From: Isosphaeraceae bacterium
GTDB taxonomy: Bacteria > Planctomycetota > Planctomycetia > Isosphaerales > Isosphaeraceae
Reading direction: 5' to 3'
DNA: 42,117 nucleotides
Assembly (NCBI GenBank): GCA_031291845.1
Contig: JARLIH010000324.1
Location: forward strand, 1 to 42,117
Made by a program: the position numbers and the translations under genes. Shown here piece by piece: positions 31,271-38,886 of this stretch; positions within the stretch are counted from its first letter, which is position 1, and every line of letters begins with the position of its first letter. The notes beneath the pieces were generated by a model. The model saw only the letters and a program-made list of their open reading frames with translations, was not told the DNA's origin and made no database searches.

Positions 31271-34030
31271 ATGTCAGCCTCCAGAGAGCGTCCGTCTCGC
31301 CTTTCGGCAACGACGAACGTCGCGGCCCCGGTTGCGATGGCCGAGGATTTCATACGCTGTGTTCCAGGCGGTACTAACGACCAGTTGGGTCTATACGGGC
31401 CCGCGGGGATGCACGTGACCGTGGAGGTCGCCCGATCGAACGATTCGGGAGGACACGTCGGCCACACCGACTCAGATCCTCGTGCCGCAGGCAGTGTCGA
31501 GCCCACGGCATTCGTCATGGAGCCAGGCCATGAGACGCTGGCGACCAGCGTGCGCATCAAATTCACCGCCCCCGAGGTGGCGGGCAACTATACGATCATC
31601 GCTCGGAACGGCGGCCTGGCACTCGAGACTGCGGTGGTCGTCGGCATCGAGGGCCTGGAAGCACTGAGCTCGTCGGACCGTATCAGCCTACTCGGATCCA
31701 CGCCGTCGCATCCGTCGGCTCATTTCGGTACGAAGCCGTTGATCGAGGCCCTCAAACGCCTTGGCGATGCGTTCCAAAGTCGCTTTGCGAAGCCTCTTCC
31801 GGTGGGAAACATGAGCCTCGAGCACGGAGGTCTGTTCGACATCAACGCCGACTGGATGTCACCCTACACCGCCCATCGCGACGGTCATGCCGCGGACATT
31901 CTCCTGGCCGGCCTGACGGCCGAGGAGCGAACGTGGCTCAAAGACACTGCACGAGAACTTGGGTTCGAGGAGGGGACATGCGAAGCGCACGATGGGGAAC
32001 CCTGGCACATCAAATATGCGTCTGACAGCGCACCACCCCCGGACGGAGGTTCGGCCGTCAAGCCAAGAATCATCGCTCACCAGATGGGATCGATTGCGCA
32101 GCCCGGTCCGGAGATCCCCCGGGTCGGCGATACGTACGTCGCCCGTCTGGCGGTTGACGACGAGTCGGCGGGGCAGCCTCCTCCGGCGCTGCCGACACTC
32201 GCGCCGGAATCCCACGTGGGGGCGCCGAGCCACGCGGAAGAGGCTTCAGGCATGGCGGGCGACTGCTTCATGATGCTCGAGCTCAAGCTCTCTGCCGAGG
32301 CGATCAGAACCGGTGTTTCCACTCTGACGCTGCCTCCGTATCTGGTGGCGTACAACAAGGAGCTCCAGCTTCTGAAGCGCGAGGATCTCCGAATCGATTT
32401 CCAGAACCCCGAGGGTGGCCTCAAGGCTTTGGCGACCGGCGGCACCTCGGTCTTCATCAAAGCGCTCGATGACTTCGTTGGCGGCGCCGTCACCTTGACG
32501 ATCAATGAACTGAAAGCCGAGTTGCAGCTCGCCCACGTTGATTTGATCAGAGACGATCGCATCGCATTCATTCTTCCGCATCGAAATGAGGGTCAACCCG
32601 AGATGCCGCGATTGATCGCGCGGCTTCCGGGCGGTGACTCGGGGAAGAAGGTGCAATGGCGACTTCAGATGCAATATAACCGGGGCAATGGCGAACGCCC
32701 GGATCGCAACTTGCCCGAGGACCGCGTCGATATTCCCGGGCAAGCCGACGGGCCGCTGGCGGATGGGGTTGAGCCTCCCTTCACCGCGCCGATTCCCGGC
32801 AATGAGGAGTGGAGCATCTTCGACTCGGACGAGTGGAAACGGGAAGTTGCGCAGGGATTCTTCGGCGGCGATGGAGAACTCTACTGCCGCATCGACGGCC
32901 GCCCTCCCACCTTGATCGCGAGGTTTCATATTCGCGGCATCAATCCCGATAACGTTCGAGCGCGAACAGTTATTGATAATCTTGCACGTCCTGACGCGAC
33001 CCGTTTCTCGTACGCGATCGCCAAGGAGGAGACGGGCGAGTGGCGGGTCAACGGCAGCCTCTACAACCAGTTCCTGGCAAACCCGAGCGATCCTCACGCG
33101 GGGCTGCCGACCTGGAACCGAGATTCGCACGGACCCGGTGGCTATGGCATTTTTCAGATCACCGGGTCACCCAAGAATAACAATGAGAACATTCCCCGCG
33201 GACAGATCTGGAACTGGCAAGACAACATCCGAGCCTACGTCGCGATCCTGAGCGATGAGAGCAAGGCGGAATTGGCGCAGCGATTCTATGATCGCGTGAA
33301 AGAACGATCCGATCGGCATGCTCTTGCGTTCGAGGAAGACCCGCCGCACGAGATCACCGCGGGAATCCACTTCTTTACCTCCGATCTCGCTATTTGGATT
33401 ACCGCCTATAACGGATGGGGTGGGAAGATCGATGATCGCTACCTGTTTGACCCGGACAAGGAGGCCGGACTGACTCGATTCCCAGCGGCTCAGACTAAGC
33501 GGTGGTATTGGAATCCTCCCAACAAGAACGAACACGCCAACGCGTATCAATCGTATCTCGACAAAGTTGAGCAGGAGATGGAAGATCTCTCCGCCCTCGA
33601 TAATGCGCAGGCTGTCATCGACGCCTGTATGGAGAACTGGGAAGCCCACCAGAGCGACTGCTCGGGGTTCGTGAAGGCCGTGGCAGCCGAGCTCCGAGTG
33701 CCGATGCCTAACGTGAACGCCGATCAACTGATCGACTTTCTTGCGACGTCGACCGAGTGGCAGGAATTTACGGCGGGCGACGGCGTTGCAGCCGAAGAGG
33801 CCGCGACGGAAGGGATGCTCGTGATCGGCGGCCTCAAGAGCCGCGATCTGGGTGACGCGCACGGTCACGTCGTCGTCGTGCTCTGGGGTGAACTGGCACG
33901 TGGGAAGTACCCGCGTGCATCATGGGGAAGTCTCGGGAAGCACCAAAGGCGCGACTCCTCCGTGAATTATGCATTCGACGAAGACGCGCGCGATAATGTC
34001 CGGTACTTCCGCCGAAAGTTCAACCCGTAG
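31271..34030 (+). CDS. Multidomain peptidoglycan hydrolase (M15-like, lysozyme-like, NlpC/P60-like)
   Basis: This 919-residue protein appears to carry three cell-wall-cleaving domains. After a beta-rich N-terminus, an M15-type D,D-peptidase motif pair is seen: HRDGHAAD (HxxGxAxD, His202 and Asp209) and EPWH (ExxH, Glu243 and His246). A middle beta region (about 340-570) is followed by a lysozyme or transglycosylase-like domain with AKEETGE (a candidate acid near residue 584) and GPGGYGIFQIT (near 620). The C-terminus has DCSGFVKAVA with Cys797 and DAHGHVVVVLWG near 864, the Cys-His pattern of NlpC/P60 peptidases. No signal peptide or membrane segment is visible, so export would need a dedicated machine or lysis. 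It could be an injected toxin or a phage-type lysin. No immunity gene is evident next to it. The domain names are from motifs only. Confidence 0.8.
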   Translation: MSASRERPSRLSATTNVAAPVAMAEDFIRCVPGGTNDQLGLYGPAGMHVTVEVARSNDSGGHVGHTDSDPRAAGSVEPTAFVMEPGHETLATSVRIKFTAPEVAGNYTIIARNGGLALETAVVVGIEGLEALSSSDRISLLGSTPSHPSAHFGTKPLIEALKRLGDAFQSRFAKPLPVGNMSLEHGGLFDINADWMSPYTAHRDGHAADILLAGLTAEERTWLKDTARELGFEEGTCEAHDGEPWHIKYASDSAPPPDGGSAVKPRIIAHQMGSIAQPGPEIPRVGDTYVARLAVDDESAGQPPPALPTLAPESHVGAPSHAEEASGMAGDCFMMLELKLSAEAIRTGVSTLTLPPYLVAYNKELQLLKREDLRIDFQNPEGGLKALATGGTSVFIKALDDFVGGAVTLTINELKAELQLAHVDLIRDDRIAFILPHRNEGQPEMPRLIARLPGGDSGKKVQWRLQMQYNRGNGERPDRNLPEDRVDIPGQADGPLADGVEPPFTAPIPGNEEWSIFDSDEWKREVAQGFFGGDGELYCRIDGRPPTLIARFHIRGINPDNVRARTVIDNLARPDATRFSYAIAKEETGEWRVNGSLYNQFLANPSDPHAGLPTWNRDSHGPGGYGIFQITGSPKNNNENIPRGQIWNWQDNIRAYVAILSDESKAELAQRFYDRVKERSDRHALAFEEDPPHEITAGIHFFTSDLAIWITAYNGWGGKIDDRYLFDPDKEAGLTRFPAAQTKRWYWNPPNKNEHANAYQSYLDKVEQEMEDLSALDNAQAVIDACMENWEAHQSDCSGFVKAVAAELRVPMPNVNADQLIDFLATSTEWQEFTAGDGVAAEEAATEGMLVIGGLKSRDLGDAHGHVVVVLWGELARGKYPRASWGSLGKHQRRDSSVNYAFDEDARDNVRYFRRKFNP

Positions 34031-34124
34031 GCATGCCGGGCTCGGCGAAGGAACTGTTTTGCTTCAGCCGGAAATGGAGAGACGCCCCACCCGAGTTATA
34101 CGACAACTCGGCAGGAGTCTCACC

Positions 34125-34679
34125 ATGCGGAAGCCCCGGAAGAACTATACGCCTGTCGAGAGGGTGGCCATCCTTCGGTGTCATCTGATCGATCATGTCC
34201 CCGTCTCTGACCTCTGCGACGAGCATCAGCTCTCGCCCACGCTGTTCTACGCCTGGCAGAAGCAGTTCTTCGAGAATGGCCCCACCGCCTTCGAGCGCAA
34301 GAACGCCGCTCCCGAGAGCCAGCACAGAAATGGCGGCGAGTCCCTTTTGACATCTATAGCGCCGTATGAGTTCAAGCAATTGCAGCTCCTGACGCTTAAC
34401 CCCGAGAGGATGGGGCAGCCGGCGCCTCAACAACGTGCCGTGGGCGGCTTGAAGCTGGCGAAAGACGGGTCCAATATCGCCGAGTACCTGCAAGAGATTC
34501 GCCAGCTCGACCTGGGTGCTGTCGAGGGCCTCGTCGAGGCGCTGCGGTACATCTTGCCCTACGTCGCGGACTTGCAACCCACGCTGACTTCCGAAGCGGA
34601 ATGCCTCGAAGCCCTGAATCGCCTTCGAGAGTGCCAGACGTTCCAACGGTTCGAGCAACGTGTCACAGAGATCGGCTGA
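34125..34679 (+). pseudogene. Chimeric frame: transposase OrfA start joined to AAA ATPase end
   Basis: Residues 1-68 (RKPRKNYTPVERVAILRCHL, VSDLCDEHQLSPTLFYAWQK, FFENGPTAFERK) are the helix-turn-helix OrfA of an IS3-like transposase. From about residue 75 the frame turns into the C-terminal part of an AAA/SMC-like P-loop ATPase: LTLNPERMGQPAPQQ, KLAKDGSNIAEYLQEI and VEGLVEALRYILPYVADL. The two halves do not belong together. AGGAG at 34112-34116 precedes the ATG, so the chimera (184 residues) could still be translated. The ATPase lacks its Walker A half; related ATPases occur in defence loci. The junction lies near 34330. Confidence 0.65.
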
Positions 34680-34784
34680 CAGGGAACCAATTTGAGGCTG
34701 GTGGACCAGGAACGATAGGAGCCGGTCACGGCCGAGCGAAACGAAAGTCGTGAGTGGATCGACCCGAAGAACGATCCTCGATCC

Positions 34785-35564
34785 GTGGACGAACTAATCT
34801 CGGCAGCCCTGTCGGAGCCGGATGAGGATCTCGCTTGGGATGCTGTCGCTGCCTTGCACTGGCGAGGCTCTGACGACGTGTTGGACCGAGCAGTCCAGCT
34901 ATGCCAGAGCGTCTGTGCCGTCGAACGGCGACTCGGGGCGGACATCCTTGGGCAACTCGGAGTTCCGGAGCGCACCTTTCCGAAGAAGTGCCTCCGTATC
35001 CTCCTCGAGATGCTCGAAGCGGAACGAGAATCCCAGGTTCTACCGGCCATTCTGATCGCCTCGTCCCATCTCAAGGATTCGCTTGCGATCGGGCCGGTAG
35101 TGCGATTCCGTCGCCATGCCGACTCTGAAGTTCGCTACGGTGTCGTCTTCGCCCTCATGGGACACGACATCCCACAGGCCCTTCAGGCTCTCATCGAACT
35201 CACCAGAGACCCCGAGGCCCATGTACGAGACTGGGCCACGTTTTCGTTGGGCACACAGGTCGAGACGGATACGCCGGAACTTCGACAAGCTCTTGCCGAA
35301 AGACTCGGCGATGATGACGATGATACCCGTTGCGAGGCGCTGGTCGGCTTGGCTCGGCGTGGCGACGAACGAGTGCTCCCAGCCCTTCACAAAGAACTTT
35401 CGTCCGAACTCGTCGGAACGCTCGCTGTCGAAGCCGCAGCCCTCATCGGAAGACCAGAGCTTCACCCGGTTCTCGTCGCTCTCGAAAGCTGGTGGGATGT
35501 CGATAAGGAACTGCTCGACGAGGCAATCCGAGCTTGCTCGCCTCGCCCGAAGCCTATGGCGTAA
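34785..35564 (+). CDS. HEAT-repeat protein
   Basis: This 259-residue protein is a chain of alpha-helical HEAT-like repeats, for example DLAWDAVAALHWRGSDDVLD, SEVRYGVVFALMGHDIPQAL, AHVRDWATFSLGTQVETDTP and TRCEALVGLARRGDERVLPA. Such proteins usually act as binding scaffolds, and no enzyme motif is present. The start codon is GTG 34785, but the frame stays open and protein-like upstream (ERNESREWIDPKNDPRS) back to 34716. An AGGAG at 34717-34721 is followed six bases later by ACG 34728 and not by ATG. The true start may therefore be an ACG, or an ATG lost by mutation. It lies between remnants of transposed DNA, and its partner is unknown. Confidence 0.85.
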   Translation: MDELISAALSEPDEDLAWDAVAALHWRGSDDVLDRAVQLCQSVCAVERRLGADILGQLGVPERTFPKKCLRILLEMLEAERESQVLPAILIASSHLKDSLAIGPVVRFRRHADSEVRYGVVFALMGHDIPQALQALIELTRDPEAHVRDWATFSLGTQVETDTPELRQALAERLGDDDDDTRCEALVGLARRGDERVLPALHKELSSELVGTLAVEAAALIGRPELHPVLVALESWWDVDKELLDEAIRACSPRPKPMA

Positions 35565-35644
35565 CCGGCACTGGTGGGGGACGGGGATGACGGGACGGGC
35601 GCACAACCACTTGATGAAGCTCGGCGACAAGCGTGACGACGATC

Positions 35645-35858
35645 ATGCCGATCTGGCCGTTCAAGCGACAGCAGGCCAAGGAACTCACGCCCGAACAGAT
35701 CCGGGACCGCCTGATCGGTGCCGCCACAGGCCCGAGGCGGAAGCTCCGGGCTTTGTGCGATCGGTACAAAGACGAGGTCGCAGCCAACGTAGACCTCATG
35801 CGAAAAGCACCGGCGGGAATACCTACCGATCCAGCCTCTCTTGAACGCTACGTGCAAC
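35645..35858 (+). pseudogene. Unknown gene cut off by an IS66 remnant
   Basis: The frame starts MPIWPFKRQQAKELTPEQIR and continues through GPRRKLRALCDRYKDEVAAN to SLERYVQ, a helical, charged protein start. After about 71 codons it runs into the IS66-family remnant read from the other strand, so its C-terminus is lost. The upstream HEAT gene ends 80 bases before. I do not recognise the family. The translated frame continues through IS DNA to 36346, but that part is not meaningful. Confidence 0.55.
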
Positions 35859-35859
35859 G

Positions 35860-36187
35860 CGGGTACCAGGTGGCGCTCGTGACGTCGAAGGCCACGTTGC
35901 CCTCCTCGATCGCGGCCGGAGGGCTTTCGAGGTGGTGCAGGCTTGACGCTGGGAGGGTCGGAGGACGGGGGCGCGATGAGTTGGTGGAGTTCAAGTGGAG
36001 CCGTGCCTCCAGGTCGGCGATGCGACGTTGGAGCGCAGCGTTTTGTTCGAGGAGACCAAGGATGAGCGCCTGCAATTCAGGCGGGGCGGCGTTCCAGAGC
36101 GGTTCCGGAATAGGAGGCGTCTGGCTCATGGCCCGGGATCGTAGCGAATGCTGCGAATCCGACAAGGCCAAGGCCGTGAACGCTTAC
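35860..36187 (-). mobile_element. IS66-family element remnant (TnpC N-terminus and one end)
   Basis: On the minus strand ATG 36129 starts SQTPPIPEPLWNAAPPEL, then RIADLEARLHLNSTNSSRP, the N-terminal coiled-coil region of IS66 TnpC. A frameshift in a run of five G at 35967-35971 then moves the reading to PSSDPPSVKPAPPRKPSGRD, RGGQRGLRRHERHLVPA, which is the usual continuation. GTAAGCGTTCAC (minus strand, 36187-36176) is a typical IS66 terminal repeat end and lies 47 bases from the ATG. The DDE domain and the other end are missing. The fragment breaks the gene at 35645. The left limit is uncertain by about ten bases. Confidence 0.75.
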
Positions 36188-36375
36188 CCGTGGGACGATG
36201 CAGATCGTCGGCCTTCGCACGCCGATCGCCACAACTCATTATACATAGTGATGTTCAACTATAAATCTCCGCATGCTTATGGTCGGTTGCCCATTCCGCC
36301 TATAATCCGCCAACTACTCGACCGGGTGGTCCGGATGGTAGCCTGAACGCTCAGGTTTTTAGAAAGTGCAGCAAG

Positions 36376-36630
36376 ATGAGCGAGCCGGACATTTACTGGA
36401 TCATGGAGAAGTGGCTTGAGCGCCACCCGGAAATCAAGACACGGACGCAAGACATTCGTGTGAGTCGGGGAACGATGACGTTGCCTCACGGCGGTAAGAC
36501 AGACCTCATCGGTGCCACGATCATCGTCGGCGAAGACATCGAAGGATATGATCCCGCTGAGGATTTGGACCTCTACGAGTATTTTCTATCGGACGCTCAG
36601 GGTGATCGAGAACCGTCGCAAAATGGGTGA
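36376..36630 (+). CDS. Small acidic hypothetical protein
   Basis: This 84-residue soluble protein begins MSEPDIYWIMEKWLERHPEI and has an acidic C-terminus (GYDPAEDLDLYEYFLSDAQG). It has no signal peptide, no membrane helix and no known motif. TATAAT at 36301-36306 may be its -10 element, but no good -35 is present. The ribosome-binding site is weak. It stops six bases before the DUF6398-like gene, so it probably opens that operon. Family and function are unknown. The AT-richer leader at 36188-36375 follows the IS66 end. Confidence 0.6.
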   Translation: MSEPDIYWIMEKWLERHPEIKTRTQDIRVSRGTMTLPHGGKTDLIGATIIVGEDIEGYDPAEDLDLYEYFLSDAQGDREPSQNG

Positions 36631-36636
36631 TTCCGG

Positions 36637-37749
36637 ATGCTGCTACCCTCACACGAACTCGAACAGTTCTTCAAGCTGCACCGGGCGATCATGTTCTTCG
36701 TGAATCAGCGCCTCGAGGTGATTCCCGATAGGATCACCACGCCGGAGAGATTCGCCGCCCTCTCACCGGAGGTCCGGGTCAAAGTTCGTGATGCCTTGAG
36801 TGCCAACCTCGATCTGATCCAGTCATTTGTCGATGAAAACCCGGCCCACTTCTCGGAAGACGAACTCGACATCGTTCGTTCCTGGCGGCATCTCGTGACG
36901 GGCAGGTTCTATGTCTTCCGTGAACTCAAAAGGTACACGGTGTTCCTTTCGACAACGTCCCCAGCCATCGCTTACGGCGTCCTGGCGCTTTCACAGCCGT
37001 TCGAGGACTTGATCGGGCCGAATCTGCCGGTGATGACGCAGACGGTTTTGCTGCCGTTCAAGAACATGATCGTCTATGACGGCCTGATGAGCAGATATAA
37101 CATTTCCTTCGGTCCCGGCATCCGGCGAAATCTAAACCGGGATTTCAAGGATGCCAAAGCACGGCACGGGATCGTCACATCGCTGCCGATGTCGGCCACG
37201 ACATTGCCGCCGACACCACCGAAAGCCAAGCCAGTCCCGAAGCCGCAGTCGAGGGAGGAAAAGAACGAGGCCCTGGCTGTTGTCATCGGATTGATCGACC
37301 AGTTTTGCAAAGAGCATCTGAACGAAGAATACGCCGTTCTTTGCCGCAAGCTGGCTGAGAAGCTGGGCCGCAAGCGCCCATCGCCCTTGCTTCAAGGAAG
37401 CCCGAATGCCTGGGCCAGCGGAATCGTTCGAGCCGTAGGTGGGGTCAACTTCTTGCACGACAAGAGCCAGACGCCTTACATGCGGTCAACCGACATCGAC
37501 CACTATCTCGGAACCAGCCCAAGCAGGGGGGCGGCGAAGCTGGCGGCAATCCGCAAGATGTTCAAAATGCACCAGTTTGACCCGAACTGGACCTTGCCGA
37601 GCCGTCTGGATGACAACCCGATGGTGTGGATGCTTCAGGTTAACGGACTCGTGGTGGATGTTCGCCATGCTCCCAGGGATGTTCAGGAGATCGCCTTCAA
37701 CAAAGGGCTGATCCCGTATATCCCGGCAGATCGGCAGCAAGGAGGGTGA
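36637..37749 (+). CDS. DUF6398 domain-containing protein
   Basis: This 370-residue cytoplasmic protein has two parts. The N-terminal part (about 1-185) is helical. A proline- and lysine-rich linker follows (LPPTPPKAKPVPKPQSREE). The C-terminal part (about 210-370) has the DUF6398 pattern: LCRKLAEKLGRKRPSPLLQG, ASGIVRAVGGVNFLHDKSQT and NPMVWMLQVNGLVVDVR. The function of that domain is unknown; it is common in proteins of mobile or accessory regions. The gene begins six bases after the acidic hypothetical gene, and the next gene starts three bases after its stop, with GGAGGG at 37741-37746 inside its end. This indicates one transcript. Confidence 0.8.
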   Translation: MLLPSHELEQFFKLHRAIMFFVNQRLEVIPDRITTPERFAALSPEVRVKVRDALSANLDLIQSFVDENPAHFSEDELDIVRSWRHLVTGRFYVFRELKRYTVFLSTTSPAIAYGVLALSQPFEDLIGPNLPVMTQTVLLPFKNMIVYDGLMSRYNISFGPGIRRNLNRDFKDAKARHGIVTSLPMSATTLPPTPPKAKPVPKPQSREEKNEALAVVIGLIDQFCKEHLNEEYAVLCRKLAEKLGRKRPSPLLQGSPNAWASGIVRAVGGVNFLHDKSQTPYMRSTDIDHYLGTSPSRGAAKLAAIRKMFKMHQFDPNWTLPSRLDDNPMVWMLQVNGLVVDVRHAPRDVQEIAFNKGLIPYIPADRQQGG

Positions 37750-37752
37750 ACA

Positions 37753-38169
37753 ATGGCGAAGAAGACATCGAAAATGTCACATGGAGCGGAAGAATCAATT
37801 CACGACGACGACGCTGCGAAGAAACGAAACATGAACGGTGGCGATTCGATGTGGTCACGCAAAGGGGCCACTCTGAGCGACAAGTCGGCTCGGCAGGAGT
37901 TCGGTCTGACACAACAGGAGATCATTGCAGCAATCCGAGTCGGCAAGTTGCAGTTCCGAGAAAGCAACATGCATGGCAACCCGTGGTATCGGCTATTGCG
38001 GCACGAAGTCGAATCTCTCGTCCGAGACAAGAGCGGGCAGGACCACCTGCACAAGAAGCAGCTCCAAAAGGAGTTGGCCGACCTCAACAAAGAAGCCAGG
38101 CGACTCACAACTCGCTTGAAAGCCATTGAACGGCGACGAGCTGAATTGATGAAGGAACTCGAGGGATAA
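37753..38169 (+). CDS. Hypothetical HTH-like / coiled-coil protein
   Basis: This 138-residue protein has a basic, disordered N-terminus, a central segment that looks like a helix-turn-helix (LSDKSARQEFGLTQQEIIAA, then LQFRESNMHGNPWYRLLRHE) and a C-terminal coiled coil (KKQLQKELADLNKEARRLTT). The layout suggests DNA or protein binding. Similar small proteins occur widely without a known role. A good ribosome-binding site (GGAGGG) lies just upstream, and the gene sits three bases after the DUF6398-like gene. Confidence 0.75.
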   Translation: MAKKTSKMSHGAEESIHDDDAAKKRNMNGGDSMWSRKGATLSDKSARQEFGLTQQEIIAAIRVGKLQFRESNMHGNPWYRLLRHEVESLVRDKSGQDHLHKKQLQKELADLNKEARRLTTRLKAIERRRAELMKELEG

Positions 38170-38192
38170 ACTGGACCAGTTGGAGTAGGACG

Positions 38193-38567
38193 ATGGCGAA
38201 ATCTACATCTAATCCGAACCCCTTTGTCGGTCGGTGGCGGATCGTCTCGATGAGTGCCTGGGACGCCGACTTCATCGACGAGGAGGAAGAGGGCTGCTTC
38301 GAGTTCGACGAGAAGGGACGTGGCGAGTTCCACTTCGGCTACGTTCACGGCCGTATGGACGGCCGCCTGACCACACGAGCCGGCGAGCCAGCCATCGAGT
38401 GGACCTGGGATGGGAACGACGAGATGGACCCGGCACAAGGCCGGGGCTGGGCCGTCGTGAAGGGCGACGACCTGCACGGCATGATCTTCTTCCACGGCGG
38501 CGACGATTCGGAGTTCGTGGCGAAGAAGAAGGCCCAGCGCCCGAGTTCGAAGAAGCCGAAGCGATGA
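38193..38567 (+). CDS. Small acidic beta-rich protein, conserved hypothetical
   Basis: This 124-residue protein starts NPFVGRWRIVSMSAWDADFI and continues with short beta strands (GRGEFHFGYVHGRMDGRLTT, IEWTWDGNDEMDPAQGRGWA, HGMIFFHGGDDSEFVAKKK), ending in a lysine-rich tail. The GRWRI opening and the DEMDPA.GRG block are seen in a widespread family of unknown function that often sits beside small regulatory or toxin-like genes. GGAG lies ten bases upstream. Its stop overlaps the ATG of the cupin frame (ATGA at 38564-38567), so translation is coupled. Confidence 0.8.
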   Translation: MAKSTSNPNPFVGRWRIVSMSAWDADFIDEEEEGCFEFDEKGRGEFHFGYVHGRMDGRLTTRAGEPAIEWTWDGNDEMDPAQGRGWAVVKGDDLHGMIFFHGGDDSEFVAKKKAQRPSSKKPKR

Positions 38568-38886
38568 CGGTCAACCTCTTCAGCGACGTGCCCGGCGATC
38601 TACGGGATGAGCTTTTCACCACGCTGCTCGACGCCGCCAATATGCGAATCGAGCGCATTGTGTCGCAAGGCCACGCCTCGCCCGAAGGGCCTGGTACGAC
38701 CAAGACCACCACGAGTGGGTCGTCGTCCCTGAAGGGGACGGTGAGGTTGAAGTTCGAGGATGAGACGGTGGAAACGAGGCCCCGCGAGGTCGTGAACATC
38801 CTGGTCCACCGACGGCACTGGGTCGATGGACGACGCCCGACGAGCCGACAGTCTGGCTGGCTGTCCACTACAGGGATGAGCGGTGA
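38564..38886 (+). pseudogene. Cupin gene with three frameshifts
   Basis: The start, MTVNLFSDVPGDLRDELFTT, then RIERIVSQGHASPEG, is that of a small single-domain cupin. Near 38690 one base is missing, and the frame-shifted reading WYDQDHHEWVVV carries the metal-binding HHEW motif. Near 38728 an extra C restores the frame for LKGTVRLKFEDETVE and VVNILVHRRHWVD. Near 38826 one more base is missing, and the shifted frame ends TTPDEPTVWLAVHYRDER with TGA 38884-38886. That stop overlaps the macro-gene start by four bases (GTGA), as the intact gene would. So the gene was once the coupled partner of the macro gene. It is either a recent pseudogene or a set of sequencing errors. Confidence 0.75.

Noticed and set aside
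33969..34124. An earlier start for the chimeric transposase/ATPase frame
   Set aside because: The upstream part overlaps the end of the peptidoglycan hydrolase gene and has no homology; ATG 34125 has the ribosome-binding site and the OrfA N-terminus.
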